A DNA stretch of 64,000 nucleotides from the NCBI RefSeq assembly GCF_023502425.1, contig NZ_JAMFMA010000002.1, positions 620,001 to 684,000 of the forward strand. Reading direction: 5' to 3'. Made by a program: the position numbers and the translations under genes. The notes under the pieces were generated by a model, which saw only the letters and a list, made by a program, of their open reading frames with translations, ran no database searches and was not told the origin of the DNA. Each line of letters opens with the position of its first letter. Within the stretch, counting starts at the first letter, position 1. This document shows positions 36,370 through 45,703 of the stretch, one piece after another. Source of the stretch: Flagellimonas spongiicola (GTDB taxonomy: Bacteria; Bacteroidota; Bacteroidia; Flavobacteriales; Flavobacteriaceae).

Positions 36370-38769
36370 ATGATCAAGAATTATTTAAAAATCGCCTGGA
36401 GGAACCTCATCAAGAATAAGGCCTATACAGTGATTAATGTTGGAGGGCTCGCCTTAGGTATGGCCGTTACCCTAATCATTGGTCTCTGGCTGCTTGATGA
36501 ACTTACATACAATAGTTATTTCTCCCAGCGACACCGAATGGCCCAATTGTTCCAATCGCAAACATTTAATGGGAATATAGGTACTGGACCGGCCATGCCA
36601 AGACCACTGGAAAAAGCCCTGCGCGATGGCTATATGGACAATTTTGAATACTTGATCATGTCCTCTTGGACCAATGACCTATATCTAAAATATGGCGAAA
36701 ATAGTATTTCAAGACCCGGTAATTACATGCAACGAGAGGCTTCTGATTACTTGGAATTGGAAATCTTAAAAGGAGAAAAGGATGGTTTAAGGGAAATCAA
36801 TTCCATCATGCTGTCTGAGTCTACAGCAAAAGCCCTATTTGGTCAAGAAGAACCAATTGGTAAAGTAGTTACAGCTAGTAATCAATACGACCTGATGGTA
36901 ACGGCAGTTTATAAGGATTTGCCCTATAGCAATTCGTTTAAGGACACGGATTACCTGATTCCTTGGGACAATTATGTAAATAATAACCAATGGGTTAAGA
37001 ATGCGGAAGACAATTGGGGCAACAACTCCTTTCAAATGTTTGTGCTGTTGGCAGACAATGTCGGCATGGAGCAAGTCACAAACACGATTCGTAATGTAAA
37101 GAAAGATTTAAATGAGGACACTGCTGAATTCAATCCCCAGCTGTTTTTATTGCCCATGGAGGACTGGTATCTCCGCAGCAATTTTGAAAATGGTAAACAA
37201 GTGGGTGGCCGTATCAAATATGTTTGGTTGTTTGGCGTAATTGGGATTTTTGTGCTTTTGCTTGCCTGTATCAATTTTATGAATCTGAGTACTGCCAGGT
37301 CGGAAAAGAGAGCGAAGGAAGTTGGGATCAGAAAATCCATAGGGTCGCAAAGGAACCAATTGATCAACCAGTTTTTAAGTGAGTCTTTTTTGGTGGTATT
37401 GTTCGCTTTTCTAATGGCTGTGTTTATTGTGGTTCTTACATTATCTGGCTTTAACGAATTGGCCCGAAAGGAAATCGAATTTCCATGGAGTTCCGGCAAA
37501 TTTTGGTTGATTTCGTTAGGGTTTGTTTTGTTCACCTCGCTCTTGGCGGGCAGCTATCCAGCTTTGTATTTATCCTCTTTCAAGCCTGTAGATGTGTTGA
37601 AGGGAACATTTCAGTCCGGGAAATATTCTGGTTTGCCCAGAAAGATCCTTGTTGTTGTACAGTTCACCGTTTCTGTAGCTTTTATCATCGGAACCGTGAT
37701 TGTAATGCAACAAATCAACTATGCAAAAAACCGCCCCGTAGGTTATGATAAGGAAGGCTTGATCCAAGTGCCAACCTTTAGTCAAGACTTTTCCGGCAAA
37801 ACTGATTTAATGCGATCCGAATTCCTTAACTCTGGAGCTATTGTTGAAATGTCCACTTCAAGCAGTCCTACAACACGAATTTGGTCCAACAGAAGTGGTT
37901 TTAATTGGGAAGGAAAACCAGAAGGATTTCAAGAAGATTTGGCTTGGACAGAAGTATCGCCAGAATATGCAAAATCGCTTAACCTTAAGATTGTTGAAGG
38001 AAGGGATTTTTCCAGAGAGTTCGCCTCAGACTCCACAGCAGTGCTTATCAACCAGACAGCGAAAAAATACTTGGGCGTGGAAAATCCAGTGGGTATGCTG
38101 TTAATGGATGATGATACTGAAGATCCAAATCCACCTTTAAAAATAATTGGAGTGGTTGAGGACATGATTGCACAATCCCCCTATGAGCCTGTTAAACAGG
38201 CAATGTATGTCTTTGATCGTTTCGATAATTTCAGTTACTACAATATGCGTTTGAATCCAAATCAAAGCGCAGGACAAAATATTGCAATTATCGAACGTGT
38301 GTTCAAAGAGCACTTCCCTGAAATTCCTTTTCAATATGATTTTGTAGATGCAGAATATGCTGAAAAGTTTGCAGCAGAAGAGCGTGTCGGAACCTTGTCC
38401 GGTGTATTCACCGCATTAGCTATTTTAATTAGTTGCCTCGGCTTGTTTGGACTGACCTCCTTCGTAGCCGAACAGCGAACCAAGGAAATTGGTGTTCGGA
38501 AAGTATTAGGCGCTACGGTGTTCAACGTTTGGAATATGCTGTCCAAGGATTTCTTGAAACTTGTGATCATTTCCTGCTTTATCGCTGTGCCGATTGCTTA
38601 TTATGTAATGAATGGTTGGCTCCAAGAATACCCGTATCGTGTAATTCTAAAGTGGTGGATCTTTGCATTAGCCATGCTAGGCGCCCTGGGGATTACAATG
38701 CTTACGGTAAGTTTCCAGGCCATTAAAGCGGCACGATCAAATCCAATTAAAAGTTTACGAACCGAGTAA
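36370..38769 (+). CDS. MacB/FtsX-type ABC permease 4 of 4
   Basis: 799 aa. Start MIKNYLKIAWRNLIKN and end NPIKSLRTE. The coupling segments are RAKEVGIRKSIGSQ and RTKEIGVRKVLGAT. The first periplasmic domain has an NWGNNSFQMFV motif akin to permease 3. The leader repeats the CATCAAAAAACGA of permease 2 (36352-36364). The second ATPase gene begins 11 bp after the stop, so this permease is the one most directly tied to that ATPase. Eight transmembrane helices are expected. Confidence 0.9.
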   Translation: MIKNYLKIAWRNLIKNKAYTVINVGGLALGMAVTLIIGLWLLDELTYNSYFSQRHRMAQLFQSQTFNGNIGTGPAMPRPLEKALRDGYMDNFEYLIMSSWTNDLYLKYGENSISRPGNYMQREASDYLELEILKGEKDGLREINSIMLSESTAKALFGQEEPIGKVVTASNQYDLMVTAVYKDLPYSNSFKDTDYLIPWDNYVNNNQWVKNAEDNWGNNSFQMFVLLADNVGMEQVTNTIRNVKKDLNEDTAEFNPQLFLLPMEDWYLRSNFENGKQVGGRIKYVWLFGVIGIFVLLLACINFMNLSTARSEKRAKEVGIRKSIGSQRNQLINQFLSESFLVVLFAFLMAVFIVVLTLSGFNELARKEIEFPWSSGKFWLISLGFVLFTSLLAGSYPALYLSSFKPVDVLKGTFQSGKYSGLPRKILVVVQFTVSVAFIIGTVIVMQQINYAKNRPVGYDKEGLIQVPTFSQDFSGKTDLMRSEFLNSGAIVEMSTSSSPTTRIWSNRSGFNWEGKPEGFQEDLAWTEVSPEYAKSLNLKIVEGRDFSREFASDSTAVLINQTAKKYLGVENPVGMLLMDDDTEDPNPPLKIIGVVEDMIAQSPYEPVKQAMYVFDRFDNFSYYNMRLNPNQSAGQNIAIIERVFKEHFPEIPFQYDFVDAEYAEKFAAEERVGTLSGVFTALAILISCLGLFGLTSFVAEQRTKEIGVRKVLGATVFNVWNMLSKDFLKLVIISCFIAVPIAYYVMNGWLQEYPYRVILKWWIFALAMLGALGITMLTVSFQAIKAARSNPIKSLRTE

Positions 38770-38780
38770 TTACAATAAAC

Positions 38781-39443
38781 ATGTTACTACAGCTTCAAAA
38801 TATTTTCAAATGGGTAAACTCCGGAGGACAACGAATTTTCTTGCTAAAGGATATCAACCTTAAAGTTAAAGAAGGCGAGTTCATTTCCATCATGGGTCCT
38901 TCGGGTTCTGGAAAATCCACATTTTTGAATGTTATTGGAATGCTTGATGGATTTGATGAAGGGTCCTATGACTTTTTGGATGAATCCGTACACCAACTGA
39001 AGGAAAAGCATAGGGCAAAACTTTACAAGGAATACATAGGGTTTGTGTTTCAGCAGTACCATTTATTGGATGATCTTACGGTACAGGAGAATCTGGAAAT
39101 GCCCCTACTGTATAAAAAACTTAAAGGTGCCGAGCGAAAAGCCATGGTAGCGGATATGCTTGATCGATTCAATATTGTGGGGAAAAAGGATCTTTTCCCT
39201 GCTCAATTAAGTGGCGGGCAACAGCAATTGGTAGGTATTGCCCGCGCGCTTATTTCCAGTCCTAAATTACTGTTGGCCGACGAGCCAACAGGAAACCTAA
39301 ATTCTAAACAAGGGGAGGAAATCATGGAATTGTTCAAACAACTAAATGAGGAGGGGGTGACCATAATACAAGTAACTCATTCTGAAAAAAATGCGGCTTA
39401 TGGCAAGCGGATTATAAATCTTTTGGACGGCAGAATGATTTAG
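38781..39443 (+). CDS. Second ABC ATPase, MacB/LolD-type
   Basis: 220 aa. Walker A GPSGSGKST, Q-loop VFQQYHLLDDLT, Walker B LLLADEPTGNLNSK and switch QVTHSEKNA are intact. The signature region reads LSGGQQQLVGIARAL: the arginine that normally follows the LSGGQ(Q)Q is leucine, and the D-loop has NLN instead of NLD. These differences from the first ATPase (LSGGQQQRVAIARA, NLD) suggest distinct partners or slower turnover. It closes the operon; its last four bases overlap the convergent oxidoreductase gene. Confidence 0.9.
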   Translation: MLLQLQNIFKWVNSGGQRIFLLKDINLKVKEGEFISIMGPSGSGKSTFLNVIGMLDGFDEGSYDFLDESVHQLKEKHRAKLYKEYIGFVFQQYHLLDDLTVQENLEMPLLYKKLKGAERKAMVADMLDRFNIVGKKDLFPAQLSGGQQQLVGIARALISSPKLLLADEPTGNLNSKQGEEIMELFKQLNEEGVTIIQVTHSEKNAAYGKRIINLLDGRMI

Positions 39444-40555
39444 CTGTGGAATTCTGCCAACTCCTTCCCCACCAATGATCCCAAGGCAACACCCATTCCT
39501 CCCAGACGAACGCCACAGGAGATATTGTTGGATACTTGTTTGACTATGGGTGATTTTTGAAGGCCAACTCCCATGATCCCACTCCAACGTTGTGCTATTT
39601 GTACTTTTTGGTGGGGAAGTATTACCTGCTTTAGCAGTTTTTCCAATTGGTCCTGAACAATTTTTGTTTGCCCAAAATCCATGGTTTCTTCAGTTTCAAA
39701 GTCCAAATTTCTGCCGCCGCCAAATAAAATTCTATTGTCTATGTTCCTAAAATAATAGTAGCCTTCATCCAAATGAAAAGTTCCCTTGATTTTTAAGTTG
39801 GCAATAGGTTCCGTAATGAGAACTTGGGCTCTCGCTGGTTGTACTTCTTCGGAAGAAAGCAGGGTTGATGCAAAGCCATTGGTGGCCACACAAACTTTAT
39901 TGCTTTTAAACTCAAGATTAGGGCTCTGCACTGTCACTAAATTGCCATTATCTTCAAGATTGGACACGGTGATTCCATTCAATATATGGATGCCATTTTT
40001 TTGACATTTTTGAACCAAGGTGTTCATCATTTTGCCGGTATCCAGTTGCCCTTCAAATTTATGGGTAATGTAATTTTGATTTACCTTATCAAACCCAAAT
40101 ACATTTGGTGTTAGCTCAAAAGGTTTTTCCGCAAAAACAGGTTCCAATAGGGCATTTACTTCCTTTAATTGGACCTTACAATTAGCGAACAGATTCCTGT
40201 TTTCAAAAAAGAGTTCGTGTCCACCCAATTGCTTGAAACCGATGTTTTTATCCCCCAATCTTTGCCTAAGCAATTGTATCCCTTGGAATCTCTTTTGGAC
40301 CAATTCAAAAACCTCTTGCTCCGAGTGCGTAGACAAATCGGATATGACTTCAGAGATACTCCCAAAACACGCAAAGCCTGCATTTTTGGTACTTGCACCT
40401 TGCGGAAGTGCTCCCTTTTCCAGCACCAAAATTTTGCTTTTGGGGTGCTTCTCTCGTAATTCAAGGGCACAATTTAATCCTACAATGCCGCTACCAACAA
40501 TGGTAAAATCAACATTACTAAACCAAGTTTTGTACTCCCAATAACTTAAATTCAT
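39440..40555 (-). CDS. FAD-dependent amino-acid/glycine oxidase-like oxidoreductase (DAO family)
   Basis: 371 aa. The dinucleotide-binding motif VGSGIVGLNCALEL (about residues 19-32), followed by the acidic VLEKG and the loop ASTKNAGFACFGS, is that of the DAO family (glycine oxidase, D-amino-acid dehydrogenase, sarcosine oxidase). The C-terminus has GYYYFRNIDNRILFGGGRNLD and GVRLGGMGVALGS, with the FAD-closing glycines. It likely oxidises a secondary or D-amine; the substrate is unknown. A terminator separates it from accC upstream, so it has its own promoter. Confidence 0.85.
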   Translation of the reverse strand: MNLSYWEYKTWFSNVDFTIVGSGIVGLNCALELREKHPKSKILVLEKGALPQGASTKNAGFACFGSISEVISDLSTHSEQEVFELVQKRFQGIQLLRQRLGDKNIGFKQLGGHELFFENRNLFANCKVQLKEVNALLEPVFAEKPFELTPNVFGFDKVNQNYITHKFEGQLDTGKMMNTLVQKCQKNGIHILNGITVSNLEDNGNLVTVQSPNLEFKSNKVCVATNGFASTLLSSEEVQPARAQVLITEPIANLKIKGTFHLDEGYYYFRNIDNRILFGGGRNLDFETEETMDFGQTKIVQDQLEKLLKQVILPHQKVQIAQRWSGIMGVGLQKSPIVKQVSNNISCGVRLGGMGVALGSLVGKELAEFHS

Positions 40556-40585
40556 GGCTGTAAGGTAACACTGCTAAGAGGAAGC

Positions 40586-40614
40586 AACAAAAAACCCCGA
40601 CTTACATCGGGGTT
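40586..40614 (-). terminator. Intrinsic terminator of the fabH-accB-accC operon
   Basis: A perfect 8-bp stem (plus-strand arms AACCCCGA 40593-40600 and TCGGGGTT 40607-40614, loop of 6) is followed on the minus strand by TTTTTTGTTG. It lies just beyond the accC stop. Confidence 0.85.
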
Positions 40615-40618
40615 AATT

Positions 40619-41971
40619 TTAATCTTGATATTTAGGATCCATTTCAAAATCCTCCATAAATTTAGTGGTATAATTACCCGCCAAATAATCAGGATGCTCC
40701 ATAAGCTGTCTGTGAAAGGGAATTGTAGTCTTTACCCCTTCAATAACAAATTCATCCAATGCTCTTCGCATTTTATTGATTGCCTCTTCCCTGGTTTGGG
40801 CGGTAGTAATCAACTTAGCAATCATGGAATCATAGTTTGGTGGAATCATGTATCCACTATACACGTGAGTGTCCAATCGGATTCCGTGCCCTCCTGGTGT
40901 ATGCAATGTGGTGATTTTTCCAGGTGATGGCCTAAAATCATTATACGGATCCTCTGCATTGATACGGCATTCTATGGAGTGTAATTTTGGATAGTAGTTT
41001 TTACCTGAAATCGGGACACCCCCTGCAACCAAAATCTGCTCACGGATCAAATCATAATCTACAACTTGTTCCGTTATTGGATGCTCCACCTGAATACGGG
41101 TGTTCATTTCCATAAAGTAGAAATTACGGTGTTTGTCCACCAAAAACTCCACTGTACCTGCACCTTCATATTTAATGAATTCTGCGGCTTTAACTGCAGC
41201 TTTACCCATTTCCTCTCTCAAGGAATCCGTCATAAACGGCGAAGGTGTCTCCTCAGTCAATTTTTGGTGTCTCCGTTGTACCGAACAATCTCTTTCAGAA
41301 AGGTGACAAGCTTTACCAAATTGATCCCCTACAACTTGAATTTCAATATGGCGTGGTTCTTCAATCAACTTTTCCATGTACATACCCCCATTACCAAATG
41401 CAGCAGTGGCTTCCTGTACGGCACTTTCAAAATTGCTTTCCATTTCGTCCTCGGACCAAATAGCACGCATTCCCTTTCCACCTCCACCAGCAGTTGCCTT
41501 GATCATTACGGGGTAACCCATTTTTTTGGCAACCTTCTTGGCGTCTGCAACATCCTTAAGTAATCCTTCTGAACCAGGAATTGTTGGAACACCGGCTTTT
41601 TTCATGGTTTCCTTAGCGGTGGCCTTATCTCCCATTTGGTCAATTTGCGCACCGGAAGCTCCTATGAACTTGATTTCGTGCTCTGCACAAATTTTAGAGA
41701 ATTTGGAATTTTCGGATAAGAATCCATAGCCTGGATGTATAGCATCTGCATTGGTTATTTCTGCCGCAGCTATAATGTTTGGTATCTTCAAGTAGGATTC
41801 GTGGCTAGGAGCAGGGCCAATACATACCGCTTCATCCGCAAAACGTACATGTAAGCTTTCTTCGTCTGCTTTGGAATATACCGCAACAGTTTTGATTCCC
41901 ATTTCCTTGCAAGTTCGAATAATTCGAAGGGCGATTTCTCCCCTATTTGCAATAAGTACTTTTTTAAACAT
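40619..41971 (-). CDS. accC: Acetyl-CoA carboxylase, biotin carboxylase subunit
   Basis: 450 aa, the standard AccC length. The N-terminus [22 protein letters not shown], the segment [11 protein letters not shown], the ATP-grasp glycine loop [12 protein letters not shown] (about residues 158-169) and the metal/catalytic segment [14 protein letters not shown] (about 288-301) are all conserved. It carboxylates biotin held on AccB, the first half-reaction of malonyl-CoA synthesis. It is the last gene of fabH-accB-accC, 78 bp after accB, with a terminator right behind. Confidence 0.96.
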   Translation of the reverse strand: MFKKVLIANRGEIALRIIRTCKEMGIKTVAVYSKADEESLHVRFADEAVCIGPAPSHESYLKIPNIIAAAEITNADAIHPGYGFLSENSKFSKICAEHEIKFIGASGAQIDQMGDKATAKETMKKAGVPTIPGSEGLLKDVADAKKVAKKMGYPVMIKATAGGGGKGMRAIWSEDEMESNFESAVQEATAAFGNGGMYMEKLIEEPRHIEIQVVGDQFGKACHLSERDCSVQRRHQKLTEETPSPFMTDSLREEMGKAAVKAAEFIKYEGAGTVEFLVDKHRNFYFMEMNTRIQVEHPITEQVVDYDLIREQILVAGGVPISGKNYYPKLHSIECRINAEDPYNDFRPSPGKITTLHTPGGHGIRLDTHVYSGYMIPPNYDSMIAKLITTAQTREEAINKMRRALDEFVIEGVKTTIPFHRQLMEHPDYLAGNYTTKFMEDFEMDPKYQD

Positions 41972-42049
41972 AACCTTGTGCGTTATAAATCCATAGTAAA
42001 CTTTGCCTTATCCAAAAAACGGGATCAGACAGTTACTGATGAATTTTGG

Positions 42050-42547
42050 TTAGGAAGGGTCAACCAAGAAAAGCGGCTGATCAAATTCTACAGGCGAGGA
42101 ATCCTCTACCAATACCTTTACAATCTTTCCAGAAACCTCTGACTCAATATCATTGAACAATTTCATTGCTTCAATAACACAAAGCACATCTCCTTGGCTG
42201 ATACTTGCGCCCACCTCAACAAATGGTGGTTTATCTGGAGAAGGTTTTCTGTAGAAGGTGCCTATGATAGGTGACTTGATCGTAATGTACTTGGATTCAT
42301 CATCAGCGGCTGGTTCTGGCGTACTTGCCGCAGGTGCAGGAGCTTCAGGAGCTACTGCAGGTGCAGGAGCCACAGGCATAGCAGGTGCCTGCGCCATAGG
42401 TATTTGCTGAACAATGGTAGTTTCAGGTGAGGAAGAAGTACTTCCCGTGCGGATGGTGATCTTTACATCTTCCATCTCCAGCTTTACCTCGCTGGCGCCT
42501 GACTTGGCCACAAACTTGATTAAACTTTGAATTTCCTTAATGTCCAT
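42050..42547 (-). CDS. accB: Biotin carboxyl carrier protein of acetyl-CoA carboxylase
   Basis: 165 aa. Residues 1-35 form the N-terminal helix-strand segment, residues 45-85 a flexible Pro/Ala-rich linker (repeats of APA), and the rest a biotinyl domain with the acceptor lysine in VIEAMKLFNDIES (about residue 130). The thumb-like SPIIGTFYRKPSPDKPPFVEVG is typical of bacterial AccB. It carries biotin between AccC and the carboxyltransferase. It lies 27 bp after fabH. Confidence 0.95.
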   Translation of the reverse strand: MDIKEIQSLIKFVAKSGASEVKLEMEDVKITIRTGSTSSSPETTIVQQIPMAQAPAMPVAPAPAVAPEAPAPAASTPEPAADDESKYITIKSPIIGTFYRKPSPDKPPFVEVGASISQGDVLCVIEAMKLFNDIESEVSGKIVKVLVEDSSPVEFDQPLFLVDPS

Positions 42548-42574
42548 CGAATATGATTTAGTTAGTTGTGCGAT

Positions 42575-43570
42575 TTATGAATTATATGCCCATTTCAAGT
42601 AAATGGATCCCCAGGTAAAGCCTCCACCAAAAGCTGCAAAAATGATGTTATCTCCCTTTTTAAGTTGCTTCTCATAATCATGAAGCAACAATGGAAGTGT
42701 TGCGGAAGTGGTATTACCGTATCTATGTATGTTCATCATTACCTTGTCCTTGTCAAGACCCATTCTATTTGCGGTGGCATCTATGATTCGTTTATTGGCC
42801 TGATGTGGGACCAACCAACTTACATCCTCATGGGTCAATCCATTTCGGTCCATAATCAAGCCGGATACATCCGCCATATTGGATACTGCAAATTTGAACA
42901 CGGATTTACCGTCTTGGTATACGTAATGCTGTTTGTTTTTAATTGTTTCTTCAGAAGCAGGTAAAATAGAACCACCAGCTTCAATTTTCAGGAATTGACG
43001 ACCTATTCCATCGGTTCGCAAATATTCATCCTGAAAGCCTAATCCTTCTTCATTTGGTTCAAATAACACTGCGCCTGCGCCATCTCCAAAAATGATACAG
43101 GTTGTCCTGTCCGTGTAATCAATTATGGATGACATTTTATCAGCACCAATCAACAACACTTTTTTATAGCGGCCTGATTCGATGTAGCTGGAAGCGGTTG
43201 ACATTCCATATAGAAAACTTGAACAAGCTGCCTGAAGATCGTAAGAAAATGCATTGGTTGCTCCAATCTCCGAAGCTACAAAAGCTGCAGTTGCCGCTAC
43301 CGGCATATCAGGTGTTGCAGTTGCCAACAATACAAAATCGATTTCTTTAGGATCTACACCACTTTTATTCAAAAGATCTTGTGCTGCCTTGATCGCCAAA
43401 AAGGAAGTTCCTTGGTTTTCCTCCTTTAAGATTCTACGTTCTTTGATTCCCGTTCTGGTAGTTATCCACTCATCGTTGGTATCTACCATGGTTTCCAATA
43501 CTTTATTGGACAAAACAAAATCGGGAACATAACCTCCCACAGCTGTGATGGCTGCTGTTGTTTTTTTCAT
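42575..43570 (-). CDS. fabH: 3-oxoacyl-ACP synthase III
   Basis: 331 aa. The Cys-His-Asn triad is visible: cysteine in LQAACSSFLYGM (about residue 112), histidine in LVPHQANKRI (about 258), asparagine in YGNTTSATLP (about 288). FabH condenses acetyl-CoA (or branched acyl-CoA) with malonyl-ACP to begin fatty-acid synthesis; in this phylum iso-branched primers are likely. ATG 43570 gives the usual N-terminus (KKTTAAITAVGGYVPD); the in-frame ATG at 43591 would add seven residues. A terminator lies between rpmF and this gene, so it needs a promoter of its own in the 174-bp gap. plsX, often found here in other bacteria, is absent. Confidence 0.95.
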   Translation of the reverse strand: MKKTTAAITAVGGYVPDFVLSNKVLETMVDTNDEWITTRTGIKERRILKEENQGTSFLAIKAAQDLLNKSGVDPKEIDFVLLATATPDMPVAATAAFVASEIGATNAFSYDLQAACSSFLYGMSTASSYIESGRYKKVLLIGADKMSSIIDYTDRTTCIIFGDGAGAVLFEPNEEGLGFQDEYLRTDGIGRQFLKIEAGGSILPASEETIKNKQHYVYQDGKSVFKFAVSNMADVSGLIMDRNGLTHEDVSWLVPHQANKRIIDATANRMGLDKDKVMMNIHRYGNTTSATLPLLLHDYEKQLKKGDNIIFAAFGGGFTWGSIYLKWAYNS

Positions 43571-43685
43571 ATTAGTGTCTTTTTTTGTCAAAAACGTTCA
43601 AATTTGACCCAAAAGCTGTGAAAATTAGTCATTTTCTATGACTTATGGGCTAAAAAGGCGTTTTTTTGAATTTAACCAAGGTCCA

Positions 43686-43718
43686 TAAAAAAACTCCCGC
43701 TGTACAACAACGGGAGTT
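43686..43718 (-). terminator. Intrinsic terminator after rpmF
   Basis: A perfect 8-bp stem (AACTCCCG 43692-43699 and CGGGAGTT 43711-43718, 11-nt loop) is followed on the minus strand by a run of seven T. It ends the yceD-rpmF transcript before fabH. Confidence 0.85.
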
Positions 43719-43744
43719 GAATTTTTATTGAAGACCGTTAGCCA

Positions 43745-43945
43745 TTAAGCTGCAGTCTCTTCTTCTGTCTTGTCAATCAAAACCTGACCGCGGTAATAAA
43801 GTTTACCTTCATGCCAGTGTGCTCTGTGATACAAGTGCATTTCTCCTGTTACAGAATCCTTAGCAATTGTAGGTGCAGTGGCCTTATAATGGGTTCTTCT
43901 TTTATCCCTTCTGGTTTTCGAAATTTTTCTTTTAGGATGTGCCAT
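43745..43945 (-). CDS. rpmF: 50S ribosomal protein L32 (zinc-free form)
   Basis: 66 aa. The basic N-terminus [20 protein letters not shown] is the L32 signature. The zinc-ribbon cysteines (two CxxC pairs in the usual form) are all missing, replaced by [16 protein letters not shown], so this is the C-minus type that folds without zinc. L32 binds 23S rRNA in the large subunit. It follows the DUF177 gene by 8 bp and is closed by its own terminator. Confidence 0.95.
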   Translation of the reverse strand: MAHPKRKISKTRRDKRRTHYKATAPTIAKDSVTGEMHLYHRAHWHEGKLYYRGQVLIDKTEEETAA

Positions 43946-43953
43946 TGTATAAC

Positions 43954-44484
43954 CTATTTATCCGTTAATAACTTCTTTAAATCGTCCCATCTGGGATCTA
44001 TATTTTCTGATTCTTTTACTTCTTTTGGCTGGAGTTCTTCCAGTTTTTCCAAGATTTCCGATTTCAATGTGCCATCTTCTACTCCCGGGTGTACACGTTT
44101 TGGTGGAACGGCCAATACCAACATCTCATAAACATATTGAGCAATGTTAATACGGTATTCTCCATGTGGAATGATCAAAATCTCATCGTTTTCATCATTG
44201 TATTCCTCACCAAACTTGATAACCAGGTGCAAATCAGATTCAAAAGGTAGGTCAAAAGCCTCACCTGTGACATCACAATCCACGTTTACGGTACCCGAAG
44301 CGGATAACTCCAACTCCATCATATTGTTCATTTTGTCCAATAGGGCGGTAAGCGCTATTGATGCACCGTTAAATTCTTGGTATTCAAAAGATTCAAAGAA
44401 CGAATTGTCAATTTTGTACTCAAACGTGTGCTTTCCTAACTTCAGTCCTGAAAAAGGAATAAAAAACTCCTTTAGCTTCATCAT
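43954..44484 (-). CDS. yceD: DUF177/YceD-family protein
   Basis: 176 aa. The family pattern is clear: a first beta segment ([18 protein letters not shown]), [35 protein letters not shown] (about residues 57-90), the acidic middle, and the C-terminal [14 protein letters not shown]. YceD proteins are nearly always encoded just before rpmF and are linked with 23S rRNA stability. Two starting methionines (44484 and 44481) are possible. A consensus promoter lies at 44527-44556. Confidence 0.88.
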   Translation of the reverse strand: MMKLKEFFIPFSGLKLGKHTFEYKIDNSFFESFEYQEFNGASIALTALLDKMNNMMELELSASGTVNVDCDVTGEAFDLPFESDLHLVIKFGEEYNDENDEILIIPHGEYRINIAQYVYEMLVLAVPPKRVHPGVEDGTLKSEILEKLEELQPKEVKESENIDPRWDDLKKLLTDK

Positions 44485-44526
44485 TTATACACTTAAGGTT
44501 TGTGTACCAGCCCATAAAGGCGGGGG

Positions 44527-44556
44527 CAAAGATACTACTTATTTATAAATCTACAA
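44527..44556 (-). promoter_or_regulatory. Consensus Bacteroidota promoter of yceD-rpmF
   Basis: Read on the minus strand, TTG (44554-44556) and TATCTTTG (44527-44534) match -33 and -7 boxes exactly with the ideal 19-nt spacing. The expected start is about 35 bp before the yceD ATG. Confidence 0.75.
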
Positions 44557-44592
44557 TTCTATGGGCATATTTCTGACCCAATTGGATAAATT

Positions 44593-45645
44593 TTAACTCG
44601 CCTTTTTTGTTTTCTGTTTTTGCAATGGATTTTTATTGAGTTCCATATACTCGTTTCGGTTTCTCAAAACTTGAATTGCCGTAAAAACAGCTTCCTTAAA
44701 AGAACTCTCATCCGCTTCACCTTTTCCAGCAATTTCATAGGCAGTACCATGATCTGGAGAAGTTCTGACTTTATCCAATCCTGCAGTATAATTCACCCCT
44801 TTGCCAAAGGAAAGTGTTTTGAATGGAATCAAGCCTTGATCATGATATGCTGCTAGTATCGCGTCAAAATTCTCGTGCGACCCAGAACCAAAAAAGCTGT
44901 CAGCAGAATACGGACCATAAACCAATGTCCCTTGGTCAAATAATTCTTTGACCGTGGGTTTCAAAATTTTGTCATCCTCCTCGCCAATGGTACCATTGTC
45001 ACCGCTATGCGGATTAATACCTAACAAGGCTATTTTAGGTCGTCGAATACCAAAATCCATCTTAAGCGAATTAACCATGGTCAGTACTTTATCTCGCACT
45101 AATTTTGGAGTAATTGCCTCTGCCACATCTTTTACCGCGATATGATCGGTTAAAAGACCGACCCGCAGGCTATTTGCAACCATGAACATCAAACTCTCGC
45201 CTTTTAACTCTTGGGCTAGGTAATCCGTATGTCCTGGGAATTTGAAATCCTCAGCTTGAATGTTGTTTTTGTTGATTGGCGCTGTGACCAATGCATCTAT
45301 CTTATTTTGCTTTAACGCCTGTACAGCTGCTCGGAGTGATTTTATGGCAAACTTCCCGGCTTCTTCTGTTGCCTGTCCAAATTCCAATTTTGGCGTTTCC
45401 CGCCACGCATTCACAATATTGATTTTACCTTCAACCGCCTGAGAAGCATCCTTTACGCCATTGAAATTGATATTCAGTCCCAATTCCACCTTCTGTTGAG
45501 AGATAGATTTATTCGAAGCAAAGATCACTGGGGTACAAAAATCCATCATCCTGGAATCCAAAAACGTCTTTAATGCAACCTCACAGCCTATCCCATTTAA
45601 ATCCCCAATGGATATCCCTAGCTTTATTTTTCCTGTTTCCTTCAT
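44593..45645 (-). CDS. pdxA: 4-hydroxythreonine-4-phosphate dehydrogenase
   Basis: 350 aa. Start KLGISIGDLNGIGCEVALK, the metal-histidine block FPGHTDYLAQ (about residues 133-142), NPHSGDNG (about 210-217) and the second histidine block AAYHDQGLIPFK are as in PdxA. It oxidises 4-phosphohydroxythreonine in pyridoxal phosphate synthesis, so PLP is made de novo by the DXP-dependent route. It is divergent from ribE by 58 bp. CAAAATTA at 45680-45687 resembles a -7 box on its strand but has no well-placed partner. Confidence 0.93.
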   Translation of the reverse strand: MKETGKIKLGISIGDLNGIGCEVALKTFLDSRMMDFCTPVIFASNKSISQQKVELGLNINFNGVKDASQAVEGKINIVNAWRETPKLEFGQATEEAGKFAIKSLRAAVQALKQNKIDALVTAPINKNNIQAEDFKFPGHTDYLAQELKGESLMFMVANSLRVGLLTDHIAVKDVAEAITPKLVRDKVLTMVNSLKMDFGIRRPKIALLGINPHSGDNGTIGEEDDKILKPTVKELFDQGTLVYGPYSADSFFGSGSHENFDAILAAYHDQGLIPFKTLSFGKGVNYTAGLDKVRTSPDHGTAYEIAGKGEADESSFKEAVFTAIQVLRNRNEYMELNKNPLQKQKTKKAS

Positions 45646-45703
45646 AAAATCTATGGCGTTATAGCTACTTTTACACTACAAAATTACTCAATAAAAAAGA
45701 CAC

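Noticed and set aside
41066..41563. 165-codon open frame antisense to accC
   Set aside because: It lies wholly inside a strongly conserved AccC reading frame, and its composition is that of a shadow frame.
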